Shown one piece after another: positions 16,806 through 24,686 of a stretch of DNA of 38,542 nt. The notes below the pieces were generated by a model that worked only from the letters and a program-made list of their open reading frames with translations, had not been told where the DNA came from and did no database searches. Made by a program: the position numbers and the translations under genes. Source of the DNA: an uncultured Holophagaceae bacterium (GTDB lineage: Bacteria; Acidobacteriota; Holophagae; Holophagales; Holophagaceae); assembly GCA_903839205.1 (NCBI GenBank), contig CAIMBM010000271.1, forward strand, positions 1 through 38,542, given 5' to 3'. Positions within the stretch are counted from its first letter, which is position 1, and every line of letters starts with the position of its first letter.

Positions 16806-18368
16806 ATGAACACCCACCGCCACATCAGCCCCTGGATCATCGCGCTCACCGTGATGATCGCGACCTTCATGGAGGTCCTCGACACCAGCGTGGCGAACGT
16901 GGCCCTGCCCCACATCGCCGGCAACCTCTCGGCGACGGTGGAGGAGACCACCTGGGTGCTGACCTCGTACCTGGTGGCCAACGCCATCGTGCTGCCCCTG
17001 GGCGGCTACTTCTCCAGCCTCATCGGTCGCAAGCGCTTCTACCTCACCTGCGTGTCCATCTTCACCATCGCCTCCCTGCTCTGCGGCATCGCGCCGTCCT
17101 TGGGCTGGCTCATCTTCTTCCGGGTGCTCCAGGGCCTCGGCGGCGGCGGCCTCCAGCCCATTTCCCAGGCCATCCTGGTGGAGACCTTCCCCCACGAGAA
17201 GCGCGGCGCGGCCATGGCCGTCTATGGCATGGGCGTGGTGCTGGCGCCCATCATCGGCCCGGTGCTGGGGGGATGGATCACCGACAATTTCAGCTGGCAC
17301 TGGATCTTCCTCATCAACATCCCGGTGGGATTCCTCTCCTTCGCGCTCACCAGCGCCCTGGTCCACGATCCGCCGTCCTTCCACCGGATCTCCCTCAAGG
17401 AGGGCGCCCGCTTCGACTACCTGGGCATCGGCGTCATCACCCTGGGGCTGGCCTCCCTGGAGATCGTGCTGGACGAAGGCCAGCGCAGGGACTGGTTCAG
17501 CTCGAACCTAATCGTCTTCTTCGCCATCGCCGCGGTGGTGGCTCTGGTCTACGCCGTCTATCACGAGCTCCGGAAGGACCGGCCCATCGTGGACCTGAGG
17601 CTGCTGAAGGACCGGACTTTCGCGGTCTCCATCCTCATGCTCTTCGTCCTGGGCTTCGTGCTCTACGGCAGCCTGGCCCTCCTGCCCATCTTCCTCCAGA
17701 CCATGCTGGGCTACACGGCCCTCCTGAGCGGCTGGGTGCTCAGCCCAGGCGGCCTAGCCGTGATGGTGATGATGCCGGTGGTGGCGGGGTTGCTGAAACG
17801 GACAGATGCCCGCTGGCTCATCGGCATCGGGTTCTTCACCTGCGGCCTGGGCCTCATCCAGATGTCAGGCTTCAACCTGCAGGTGGACTTCCAGACGGCC
17901 ATGGTCTCCCGCGTGGTGCAGAGCCTGGGCTTCGCCTTCCTGTTCATTCCCATCAACGTGTCTGCATTCCAGCACATCCCGCACGAGAAGACGGCCTATG
18001 CCACGGGTCTCATGAACCTGGTCCGCAACATCGGGGGCAGCACGGGCATCGCCCTCGCCACCACCATGCTCTCCCGCCGCTCCCAGTTTCATCAGAACAA
18101 CCTCATCGGCCACCTCTCTCCGGGCGATCCCGCCTACCAGGGCTTCCTGGACCGGGCGACCCAGCTGGGTGTGCTCCGCGGGGGGCTCTCGCCGGCGGAC
18201 GCCGCCCATGTGGCCCAGGGGGTCGCCTACGGCACCGTGATCCGGCAGTCGAGCATGATGGCCTTCTCTGACACCTTCTGGTTCATGGGTGTGCTCTGCT
18301 TTGTGCTCTTCCCCCTGCTCTTCCTCATGCGGCAGAGCCGGGCCACGGAACCGGTCGCGATGGAGTGA
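16806..18368 (+). CDS. emrB: EmrB/QacA-family MFS multidrug transporter (DHA2, 14 helices)
   Basis: The 520-residue protein begins with SPWIIALTVMIATFMEVLDTSVANVALPHIAGNLSATVEETTWVLTSYLVANAIVLPLGGYFSSLIGRKRFYL. This contains the LDTSVANVALPHI signature of the DHA2 drug/H+ antiporters and the GRKR loop after helix 2. Glycine-rich GLGGGGLQPISQAIL and GPVLGGWITDNFSWHWIFLINIPVG (motif C-like) follow, and about 14 hydrophobic segments continue to MRQSRATEP. It would export toxic compounds using the proton gradient through EmrA and TolC. No ribosome binding site is evident before the ATG, and a 204-bp repeat-bearing gap separates it from emrA, unlike the tight spacing of the preceding genes. Confidence 0.93.
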   Translation: MNTHRHISPWIIALTVMIATFMEVLDTSVANVALPHIAGNLSATVEETTWVLTSYLVANAIVLPLGGYFSSLIGRKRFYLTCVSIFTIASLLCGIAPSLGWLIFFRVLQGLGGGGLQPISQAILVETFPHEKRGAAMAVYGMGVVLAPIIGPVLGGWITDNFSWHWIFLINIPVGFLSFALTSALVHDPPSFHRISLKEGARFDYLGIGVITLGLASLEIVLDEGQRRDWFSSNLIVFFAIAAVVALVYAVYHELRKDRPIVDLRLLKDRTFAVSILMLFVLGFVLYGSLALLPIFLQTMLGYTALLSGWVLSPGGLAVMVMMPVVAGLLKRTDARWLIGIGFFTCGLGLIQMSGFNLQVDFQTAMVSRVVQSLGFAFLFIPINVSAFQHIPHEKTAYATGLMNLVRNIGGSTGIALATTMLSRRSQFHQNNLIGHLSPGDPAYQGFLDRATQLGVLRGGLSPADAAHVAQGVAYGTVIRQSSMMAFSDTFWFMGVLCFVLFPLLFLMRQSRATEPVAME

Positions 18369-18393
18369 AGCCGCGCCCCAGGGCGCGCCAAGC

Positions 18394-18442
18394 ACCAGGA
18401 CCACCAAGGGCTGCCGTAAAGGCGGCACCTGGTGGTCCTGGT
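18394..18442. repeat. Inverted repeat between convergent emrB and ferritin-like genes
   Basis: ACCAGGACCACCA (18394-18406) and TGGTGGTCCTGGT (18430-18442) are perfect 13-bp complementary arms. An inner near-complementary pair, GCTGCC/GGCGGC, surrounds GTAAA. It fills the ~106-bp gap between emrB and the convergent ferritin-like gene. It could serve as a two-way terminator, or be a dispersed repetitive palindrome. There is no T-tract on either side. Confidence 0.7.
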
Positions 18443-18474
18443 ATTGGTCTCGCGGTCTGGTGCGGCGGCCGGGG

Positions 18475-18999
18475 CTACTGCGCCGCCGGCTCGTCCACGA
18501 AGTCCTCGTCGGACAGGCCGCTGTCGGGCGGCAGCTTGGCCAGTTCCTTCTTGACCAGGTCCTGGTGCTCGACTTCCTCGTCCCGCAGTTCCTCGAAGAG
18601 GGCCCGGACGTCGGCATCCTTCAGCGCGGGCAGGGCCGACACGAAGAAATCGTGGGCCTTCACCTCGGAGGCCAGGGCGGCCTTCATGGCGTTGCGCGGC
18701 GTCATGAAGGCGCGGGCGGCATCGTAGTCCGGCGCCTCGATGTCGAAGATCATGGCCCGGGTGACGGAGCGGGGCGCGTCGCCGAACAGCTTGATGCGGC
18801 GGGCCAGCAGCTCCCGGCCGTGCTTGGCCTCGTTCTCGACCATGTACCGGAAGAACTTGGCGGCCTCCGGCGTGCGGTGCTGGTCCATCTGCGCCGCAAA
18901 CTCCTCGTAGCGCTCCTGGGCCTCGTCCTCGACCAGGATGGCCAGGTCGAGGGCATCCTTCAGGGACAGGTTGGCGAAATCGATGCCTTGGATGGCCAT
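18475..18999 (-). CDS. Ferritin-like/rubrerythrin-type diiron protein
   Basis: The 174-residue protein is a four-helix bundle with the spaced carboxylates of a diiron site. These are LVEDEAQERYEEF (helix 1), ENEAKHGRELL with an ExxH, ASEVKAHDFF, and LRDEEVEHQDLVKK with a second ExxH. There is no C-terminal CxxC rubredoxin domain, so it is a rubrerythrin-like (erythrin-type) ferritin-like protein rather than a full rubrerythrin. Such proteins commonly remove peroxide or handle iron. It lies 12 bp downstream of korB in the same orientation with a good RBS (AGGAGGTCCC-ATG). That placement suggests it protects the oxygen-sensitive ferredoxin oxidoreductase. The tail (PPDSGLSDEDFVDEPAAQ) is acidic and probably flexible. 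Confidence 0.85.
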   Translation of the reverse strand: MAIQGIDFANLSLKDALDLAILVEDEAQERYEEFAAQMDQHRTPEAAKFFRYMVENEAKHGRELLARRIKLFGDAPRSVTRAMIFDIEAPDYDAARAFMTPRNAMKAALASEVKAHDFFVSALPALKDADVRALFEELRDEEVEHQDLVKKELAKLPPDSGLSDEDFVDEPAAQ

Positions 19000-19011
19000 G
19001 GGACCTCCTAA

Positions 19012-19893
19012 TTACTTCTTGATGAAGAGGTCGAGGATGCGTTCCTTGGGCTGGGCATCCTTGGACAGAAGCGCCTGCCGTTCCTTGACCAGGTCGCCGT
19101 AGGTCGGCGGGGGCTCGGGATTGCGGTAGAACACGCCGAGGTGCATCTTCTGCCCGTACTGCTGGGCGAGGTCCATGGCGGCGAGGCGGTCCGCCGGGTT
19201 GTGCCCCATGCTCGCCAGGCTTTCACTGATGGACTTGAGGCCCTTGATCTGCTGGGCTTCCTCGCCGTAGGTGACGCAGGGAGACTGGACGTTCACGAAG
19301 GCGAAGCCGGGGTAGCGGATGGCCTCCTCGATGGTCGCCGCCATTCCCGCCAGGTCCGTCGGCGAGGCCTGGGCCACGAAGCCGGCGCCGTAGGCCAGCA
19401 CGTAGAGCAGGGGATTGACGGGCTCTTCCATGCTGCCGTAGCGGGACGTGCAGGTGACGCGGCCCTTCTGCGACGTGGGTGAGAGCTGGCCCTTGGTGAG
19501 GCCGTAGATCTGGTTGTCCATCACGATGTAGGTGATGTCCATGTTGCGGCGGATCAGGTGGGCGATGTGCCCGCCGCCGATGGAGAAGCCGTCGCCGTCG
19601 CCACCGGCGGCCAGCACCGTCAGATCCGGGTTGGCCATCTTGATGCCCTGGGCGATGGGCAGGGCCCGGCCATGGACGCTGTTGAACCCGTAGGCGGTGG
19701 TGTAGCCCGGGATGCGGCTGGAGCAGCCGATGCCCGAGACGAAGGCGATCTCGTGGGGCGGGCGGCCGATTGCGGCCAGGGCGCGGTAGATGCCCTGGAC
19801 CACGGAGAAGTCGCCGCATCCGGGACACCAGATGGGCTTGAGGTCGCTCTTGTAGTCCTTGGGCTGGTATTCGCAGGTGCCGGTTGCGCTCAT
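19012..19893 (-). CDS. korB: 2-oxoacid:ferredoxin oxidoreductase, beta (TPP-binding) subunit
   Basis: I choose ATG 19893 (MSATGTCEYQ) because GTGAGG sits six bases upstream; the track's start overlaps the korA stop. The 293-residue protein has the KOR/POR beta hallmarks. KPIWCPGCGDFSVVQGIYRALA carries cluster- and TPP-associated cysteines. GIGCSSRIPGY, the Mg/TPP motif AAGGDGDGFSIGGGHIAHLIRRNMDITYIVMDNQIYGLTKGQ, and SPCVTYG near the C-terminal part follow. With KorA it oxidatively decarboxylates a 2-oxoacid with CoA, passing electrons to ferredoxin. The two-subunit form (no separate gamma or delta gene) is typical of 2-oxoglutarate:ferredoxin oxidoreductases. The precise substrate, 2-oxoglutarate or another 2-oxoacid, cannot be assigned by eye. 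Confidence 0.92.
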   Translation of the reverse strand: MSATGTCEYQPKDYKSDLKPIWCPGCGDFSVVQGIYRALAAIGRPPHEIAFVSGIGCSSRIPGYTTAYGFNSVHGRALPIAQGIKMANPDLTVLAAGGDGDGFSIGGGHIAHLIRRNMDITYIVMDNQIYGLTKGQLSPTSQKGRVTCTSRYGSMEEPVNPLLYVLAYGAGFVAQASPTDLAGMAATIEEAIRYPGFAFVNVQSPCVTYGEEAQQIKGLKSISESLASMGHNPADRLAAMDLAQQYGQKMHLGVFYRNPEPPPTYGDLVKERQALLSKDAQPKERILDLFIKK

Positions 19894-19901
19894 GGTCGAC
19901 C

Positions 19902-21692
19902 TCACTCCTGGGGCTGAAGTTCGCCCTCGTGGCTGCGCTGCAGCTCCGAGAGGAGATGGTGGAGGGCCGCGACGATATCGCCGGGCAGGAAGGGGTTCGC
20001 GCCGCTGCGGGACAGGGGCTGCACACCCTTCGGCAGGTCGATGTGCATCCGCAGCAGCTTGAAGGTCTGCGCCAGGTGGGTCTGGTCGATGATCAGGCCC
20101 TTCTGGACCGAGGCGAAGAAGTCGTTGTAGACCCCCTCGGCCACTGGGTAGAGCAGGTAGGGCACCAGCAGCTTCACGTTCATCCCCTCGGCCTGGGCCA
20201 TGGCCAGGGCCTCTCGGCAGATGCCGGCCACACTGCCCCAGGCCACCATGGCCAGGGGGGCATCCGGATTCCCGGTGATCTCGAAGAGGTCCTTGCGGTT
20301 CTTCAGGGGATCGAACTTCTTGGTCCGCTTGTCGCTCATGCGCTGGTGGACGGAGCCGCTGTTGGTCGGCGCCCCGGATTCGGAGTGCTCGATGCCCGAG
20401 GCCAGGTAGGTGCCGCCGAGCATGCCCGGGTGGCTGATGGGGCTGATGTGGTTCTCGGTCTGCTTGAACCGGGTGTAGCCCTGCAGCTCCGCACCGGTGG
20501 GGCGGAGGCGGTCGATGATCTTGAACTGGCTGGTATCGATGGGATCCAGGGTCTCCTTGCGGGCGGCGATCTCCTGGTCGGAGAGGACGATCACGGGCGT
20601 CTGGTAGTACTCGGCGATGTTGAAGGCCTCGATGGTGGTGCGGAAGGTGTCGGCCACGGAGGTGGGCGCCAACACCGGGCGGATCACGTCGCCATGGGCG
20701 GAGAAGGCCGCGGCAAAGAGGTCGGACTGCTCGGTCTTGGTGGGCAGGCCCGTGGAGGGACCGCCCCGCTGGACGTCGATGATCACCAGGGGCAGCTCGG
20801 CGATGCTGGCCAGGCCCATCATTTCGGACTTGAGGGAGAGCCCCGGGCCGCTGGTGGCGGTCATGGACTTCTTGCCGGCGAAGGAGGCGCCCACGGCGGC
20901 CCCGATGCCCGCGATCTCGTCCTCGGCCTGCAGCACGGACCCGCCGTACCTCCAGACATGGTCCGTGAAGAACTGCATGACCTCGGTCGAGGGCGTGATG
21001 GGGTAGCCGCCGAAGAACTGGCAGCCCGCGAAGATGGCAGCGGCGGCGCTCATGTCGTTGCCGTCGGTGATGAGCTTGACGTTGCCCTTGGTCTCGGAGG
21101 CCACGATGTTCATGCTGGCCTTGAGCGGGTGGGCCAGGGCGAAGGCACGGCCCGCGTCGAAGGCGCGCTGGTTGGCTTCGACCAGTTCCTCGCCCTTCTT
21201 CGCCAGCTTCTTGCGGATGCCCTTCATCACGGCCACGGCGCCGATGCCGAACCAGCCCGCGATGAGCCCCAGCACGACGGTGTTCTTGGCACGCTCGGTG
21301 CCGGCCGTCTCCTTGGCCATGCCCGCGATGGGCACCGCGATCACCTGCAGGGGCGTCACGCCCACCAGGGGGATCTGGTCCTCGGGGATGTTCGTGGCGG
21401 CCTCGTAGATCACCACCGTGGTGCCGCTGACGGGCAGCTCGGCGCCGAACTTGAGGAAGTCGTCCCAGTTCAGGGCCACGGCCACGTCGAGGTTGCCGCC
21501 GGGATTGAGCACGGGCGTGGTGCTGATGCGAACGCGGCAGGAGGACTCGCCGCCGCGGATCTGCGATCCGAAGCTCTTGGTCATCACGCCGTGATAGCCC
21601 TCAGCCGCGGCGGCCTGGAGGAGTGAATCGCCAGCGGAAACGATGCCATCCCCCCCTGACCCGGCCATTCCGAAGACAAGATCCTTGCGCAT
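19902..21692 (-). CDS. korA: 2-oxoacid:ferredoxin oxidoreductase, fused gamma-alpha subunit
   Basis: ATG 21692 (MRKDLVFGMAGSGGDG) is preceded by GGAGGTGCTC, a strong RBS; the track extends 26 residues too far. The 596-residue product joins a gamma domain (1-~190: GMAGSGGDGIVSAGDSLLQAAA, TKSFGSQIRGGESSCRVRIS) to an alpha domain. The alpha part carries DGNDMSAAAAIFAGCQFFGGYPITPSTEVMQF, QAEDEIAGIGAAVGASFAGKKSMTATSGPGLSLKSEMMGLA and DVQRGGPSTGLPTKTEQSDL. The YPITPSTE and GP-STG-P blocks are family signatures. It forms the oxidoreductase with korB, whose gene starts 9 bp after the korA stop. The 161-bp upstream region separates it from fabD and probably holds the operon promoter, which I could not pin down. 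Confidence 0.93.
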   Translation of the reverse strand: MRKDLVFGMAGSGGDGIVSAGDSLLQAAAAEGYHGVMTKSFGSQIRGGESSCRVRISTTPVLNPGGNLDVAVALNWDDFLKFGAELPVSGTTVVIYEAATNIPEDQIPLVGVTPLQVIAVPIAGMAKETAGTERAKNTVVLGLIAGWFGIGAVAVMKGIRKKLAKKGEELVEANQRAFDAGRAFALAHPLKASMNIVASETKGNVKLITDGNDMSAAAAIFAGCQFFGGYPITPSTEVMQFFTDHVWRYGGSVLQAEDEIAGIGAAVGASFAGKKSMTATSGPGLSLKSEMMGLASIAELPLVIIDVQRGGPSTGLPTKTEQSDLFAAAFSAHGDVIRPVLAPTSVADTFRTTIEAFNIAEYYQTPVIVLSDQEIAARKETLDPIDTSQFKIIDRLRPTGAELQGYTRFKQTENHISPISHPGMLGGTYLASGIEHSESGAPTNSGSVHQRMSDKRTKKFDPLKNRKDLFEITGNPDAPLAMVAWGSVAGICREALAMAQAEGMNVKLLVPYLLYPVAEGVYNDFFASVQKGLIIDQTHLAQTFKLLRMHIDLPKGVQPLSRSGANPFLPGDIVAALHHLLSELQRSHEGELQPQE

Positions 21693-21853
21693 GAGCACCT
21701 CCGGGAAGGGTTGTGACTGGGGAGGGCCAGGCGTGCGGTCGCGGCCCATCACCCCACACACGAAATACATAGTCGTGGCGTTCCCATTACCCTAGCCGCA
21801 AAGGCCATTGCTTTTCATCACACCTTCCCGGGGAGTGGACTGCCAGCCGGGTG

Positions 21854-22792
21854 TCAGCCCAGCTGCACGAGATCCTCAGGGGCCCCCAGGCTGAGGGCGG
21901 AGACTTCCAGCCCCTGGTCCTTGGCCTGGCGCTTCACCAGCCCGGCCAGCACCTTCCCAGGACCGAGCTCGACGAAGGTGGTGACCCCCCGGCCCAGGAG
22001 CAGGTCCAGGGTCGCCTGCCACCGCACGGCGCCTGGGATCTGGCGGACCAGGCCATCCCGGAGCGCAGCCGGCTCGGATACGGCCGCCGCATCGACATTG
22101 TTCACCAGGGGGCAGACGGGTTCCCGGAAGTCCAGGCCGCTCAGGATGGGCTCCATGCGGGCCTTGGCGGGTTCCATGAGGGGGGAATGGAAGGGCGCGC
22201 TCACCGGCAGCCTCATGGCCCTGCGTCCGCCCCGGGCCTTGGCGGCCTCCAGCGCCGCCTCCACGGCTTCCACGTGGCCGGCGATGACGATCTGGCCGGG
22301 CCCGTTGAAGTTGGCTGGAACCACGATCTTGCCTGTGGCCTGGGCGGCCTCGGCGCAGCTGGCTTCCACGTCCTCCAGGCTCATGCCCAGCAGCGCCGCC
22401 ATGGCGCCCACGCCCACGGGCACGGCCTCCTGCATGGCGCGGCCCCGTTCCCGGACCGTGCGCACCGCGTCCTCGAACCTGAGGGCGCCCAGCGCCACCA
22501 GGGCGCTGTACTCCCCAAGGGAGTGGCCGGCGGCGAAGTCGGGCTTAGGGAGACGATGGGCCCAGGCCCGGACCACCATGAGGCTGTGGGTGAGGATGGC
22601 GGGCTGGGTGTGCTCCGTGAGCCGCAGGGTCTCCTCGGGCCCCTCGGCCATCAGCCTCGACAGGGGGAACCCCAGCGCCGCATCGGCCTCCTGGAGCACG
22701 GTCCGGGCCGCGGGCTCGGCCTCGGCAAGCGCCACGCCCATGCCCACGGCCTGGGAGCCCTGCCCCGGAAACAGCCAAGCCACCTTGCTCAT
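21854..22792 (-). CDS. fabD: Malonyl-CoA:ACP transacylase
   Basis: FabD transfers malonyl from CoA to acyl carrier protein, supplying extender units for fatty acid synthesis. The 312-residue protein begins MSKVAWLFPGQGSQAVGMG with the canonical PGQGSQ (9-14). It has the nucleophile S91 in GHSLGEYSALVA, a conserved arginine region (VRTVRERGRAMQEAVP), GQIVIAGH, the histidine in VSAPFHSPLME, and ends with FVELGPGKVLAGLVKR, all FabD landmarks. Length matches the family (~310). It follows plsX on the same strand, but a 90-bp gap with a long inverted repeat lies between them, and fabH is missing at the place where it usually stands. Confidence 0.95.
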   Translation of the reverse strand: MSKVAWLFPGQGSQAVGMGVALAEAEPAARTVLQEADAALGFPLSRLMAEGPEETLRLTEHTQPAILTHSLMVVRAWAHRLPKPDFAAGHSLGEYSALVALGALRFEDAVRTVRERGRAMQEAVPVGVGAMAALLGMSLEDVEASCAEAAQATGKIVVPANFNGPGQIVIAGHVEAVEAALEAAKARGGRRAMRLPVSAPFHSPLMEPAKARMEPILSGLDFREPVCPLVNNVDAAAVSEPAALRDGLVRQIPGAVRWQATLDLLLGRGVTTFVELGPGKVLAGLVKRQAKDQGLEVSALSLGAPEDLVQLG

Positions 22793-22807
22793 GGGAACCT
22801 CGAAGAA

Positions 22808-22879
22808 TTAGCCACGGATGAACACAGATGAACTCAGATGAAAGGAAATCCGTGTTTATCCGCGTTCATCCGTGGCTGA
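22808..22879. repeat. Long imperfect inverted repeat between plsX and fabD
   Basis: AGCCACGGATGAAC (22810-22823) and GTTCATCCGTGGCT (22864-22877) are perfect 14-bp complementary arms. The inner ACAGATGAACTCAGAT and CCGTGTTTATCCGC also pair with several mismatches, giving arms near 30 bp. The unit GATGAACACAGATGAAC is internally repetitive and A+T-rich against the local GC-rich background. It fills the gap between plsX and fabD. Similar 'ccacggatgaacacagat' elements occur between genes of many unrelated bacteria (recollection). A transcript hairpin could attenuate or stabilise the message. Confidence 0.75.
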
Positions 22880-22882
22880 AGA

Positions 22883-23911
22883 TTAATCCTGGGGCAGCAG
22901 CAGGGCCACGCGCTCCTGGATGCGCTCGTGGAGCCGGTGTTCTACGGCCCGCAGGGCGGCCCGGATGGCGTTGCGCACGGCCTTGGCATCGCTGCGGCCA
23001 TGGCCGATGATGCTCACGCCCTTCACGCCCAGCAGCGGGGCGCCTCCATACTCCGCGTAGTCGAGCTTGTTCTTGAACCGCCTCAGGGCGGGTCTGGCCA
23101 GCAGGCCGGCGAACTGGGTGAGGGCGCTCTCCATGAAGCTGTCCCTGAGGCCACCGATGATGCCCTCGGCCAGGGCCTCGCTGGACTTCAGCACCACGTT
23201 GCCCACGAACCCGTCACAGGCGATGACGTCGAAGTCCCCGTTCCAGATGTCGCGGCCCTCGGCGTTGCCCTCGAAGCGGATGTCCAGCTCGCGCAGCATG
23301 GCGGCAGCGTCCTTGGTCACGTCCGTGCCCTTGCCGTCCTCCTCGCCGACGCTGAGGATGCCCACCCTGGGCCGCGCCACCCCGAGGACTTCCTCGGCGT
23401 ACACGGACCCCATCACCGCGAACTGGGCGATGTGCTCGGCGCGGGAGCCCACATTGGCCCCCACATCGAGCAGGACCGTGGGGGCGCCTTTCATGTTGGG
23501 CAGGACGCTGGCCAGGGCCGGCCGGTCCACGCCCTCGAGCTTCCCGATGACGAGGCTGGAGGCCACCATGGCGGCACCCGTATGCCCCATGGACACCACC
23601 CCGTGGGCCCGTCCCTCGCGCACCAGCTGGGCCGCCACCCGGATGGAGCTGTCCTTCTTTTCCTTCAGGATACTGGTGGCCTTGTCCTCCATGACCACGG
23701 TCTGCGGGGCGTGGACAATCTCGGTTCGGTCGAGCAGCTCCGGGGTGAAACCGTACCTGCCCAGCGCGGGCCGGAGCACGGCTTCATCCCCGACCAGGAA
23801 CAGGAAGAGCCCGGGCCAGGCCTCGAGGGCCTCCCGGGCGCCCTGCAATGTGGCATGGGGAGCGTGGTCGCCCCCCATGACATCGAGCGCAATCCGATGG
23901 TGGATGTCCAC
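22883..23911 (-). CDS. plsX: Phosphate acyltransferase
   Basis: PlsX makes acyl-phosphate from acyl-ACP for phospholipid synthesis. The ORF track starts far upstream over rpmF. The family begins with (M)RIALDxMGGDxAP, and here VDIHHRIALDVMGGDHAPHATLQGAREAL fits a GTG start at 23911, 11 bp after the rpmF stop, giving 342 residues as expected. Conserved blocks include DKATSILKEKKDSSIRVAAQLVREGRAHGVVSMGHTGAAM, LPNMKGAPTVLLDVGANV, LSVGEEDGKGTDVTKDAAAML, GNAEGRDIWNGDFDVIACDGFVGNVVLKSSEALA and YAEYGGAPLLGVKGVSIIGHGRSDAKAVRNAI. The RBS is weak, so coupling to rpmF translation is likely. The yceD-rpmF-plsX order is widespread. Confidence 0.93.
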   Translation of the reverse strand: MDIHHRIALDVMGGDHAPHATLQGAREALEAWPGLFLFLVGDEAVLRPALGRYGFTPELLDRTEIVHAPQTVVMEDKATSILKEKKDSSIRVAAQLVREGRAHGVVSMGHTGAAMVASSLVIGKLEGVDRPALASVLPNMKGAPTVLLDVGANVGSRAEHIAQFAVMGSVYAEEVLGVARPRVGILSVGEEDGKGTDVTKDAAAMLRELDIRFEGNAEGRDIWNGDFDVIACDGFVGNVVLKSSEALAEGIIGGLRDSFMESALTQFAGLLARPALRRFKNKLDYAEYGGAPLLGVKGVSIIGHGRSDAKAVRNAIRAALRAVEHRLHERIQERVALLLPQD

Positions 23912-23922
23912 CCGCGAATGCT

Positions 23923-24108
23923 CTAGGCAGTCGCGGAAACGCGGACGGCCAGCTTGCCGCGGTAGAAACCGCAGCTGGGGCAGACGCGATGCGGCAGCTT
24001 GGGCGTCTGGCAATTCGGGCAGGTGCTGGCGCTCATGACTTCCAGCGCGTCGTGGGTGCGCCGGCGGTCGCGGCGGGCCTTGGAATGGCGGCGCTTGGGA
24101 TTCGGCAT
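23923..24108 (-). CDS. rpmF: Ribosomal protein bL32
   Basis: The 61-residue basic protein MPNPKRRHSKARRDRRRTHDALEVMSASTCPNCQTPKLPHRVCPSCGFYRGKLAV is a clear large-subunit bL32. The N-terminal PNPKRRHSKARRDRRRTHD segment is canonical. The four cysteines (CPNC...CPSC) form the zinc-binding C+ version, as opposed to the cysteine-free paralogues of some bacteria. It sits between yceD and plsX, the common order. An AGGAGC-type RBS (CCTAGGAGCAAGCC-ATG) supports the start. Confidence 0.97.
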   Translation of the reverse strand: MPNPKRRHSKARRDRRRTHDALEVMSASTCPNCQTPKLPHRVCPSCGFYRGKLAVRVSATA

Positions 24109-24152
24109 GGCTTGCTCCTAGGGATAGAACACAAAGTTCCAGGTTAAGGGTA

Positions 24153-24686
24153 TTAGGATTCCGGGTCCAGCTTGATTCCCGCCAGCGCCTTCGCCAGGGC
24201 CTTGTTCAAGGCCGAGGGCACCCGGTCGGCCTCGGGCTGGCATTGACAGGATCCTTTGTTCCAATTCTTACCGCAACTGGGACAGAGCCCCTTGCAGTCC
24301 TCGACGCAGAGGGGGTGCATGGGGGCCTGGAGCTCGAATTGCTCCCGCACCAGCTCCGCCTCGTCCAGGTTGTCCTCCGGCAGGAAGACCACGTCCAGGT
24401 CCTGGGACCCCAGGGTGTGGGCCCCACGGCCCACCAGGTCCGCATCTCGGCTGCCGAGGAACTGGCTCTCGACCACCAGGGGCCGATCCAGGGGCGCCAG
24501 GCATCGGCTGCAGGCACCCTGCCACAGGGCCTGACCCTTGACCTCCAGGAACACATCGCCGTCCGAAGCCAGGGCGAACACCGACCAGGTCAGGTCGTGC
24601 AGGGACACGTCCCCTTCCAGCGCCACGCGCTCGGTGGTGCCGTTCAGGCGCAGGCCCTCGGGGGGCAGTTTGTAGGGATTGATCAC
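24153..24686 (-). CDS. yceD: YceD/DUF177 family protein with extra zinc-ribbon-like cysteines
   Basis: The start is GTG 24686, overlapping the pseudopilin stop (GTGA), with GGAG seven bases upstream; the track's 225-residue version is extended into the pseudopilin gene. The 177-residue protein begins VINPYKLPPEGLRLNGTTERVALEGDV. It contains the DUF177 core: GQALWQGACSRCLAPLDRPLVVESQF, DLDVVFLPEDNLDEAELVREQFELQAPMHPLCVEDCKGLCPSCGKNWNKGSCQC. The last block (P-x-CxxxCxGLCxxCG) is the signature. YceD-type proteins are linked to 23S rRNA maturation and almost always precede rpmF, as here. Nine or so cysteines point to a bound metal. Confidence 0.9.
   Translation of the reverse strand: MINPYKLPPEGLRLNGTTERVALEGDVSLHDLTWSVFALASDGDVFLEVKGQALWQGACSRCLAPLDRPLVVESQFLGSRDADLVGRGAHTLGSQDLDVVFLPEDNLDEAELVREQFELQAPMHPLCVEDCKGLCPSCGKNWNKGSCQCQPEADRVPSALNKALAKALAGIKLDPES

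Noticed and set aside
16780-16808. TTGACC-N17-TAGATG as an emrB promoter
   Set aside because: The -10 hexamer would overlap the start codon, so transcription would begin inside the gene; the -10 is also poor.
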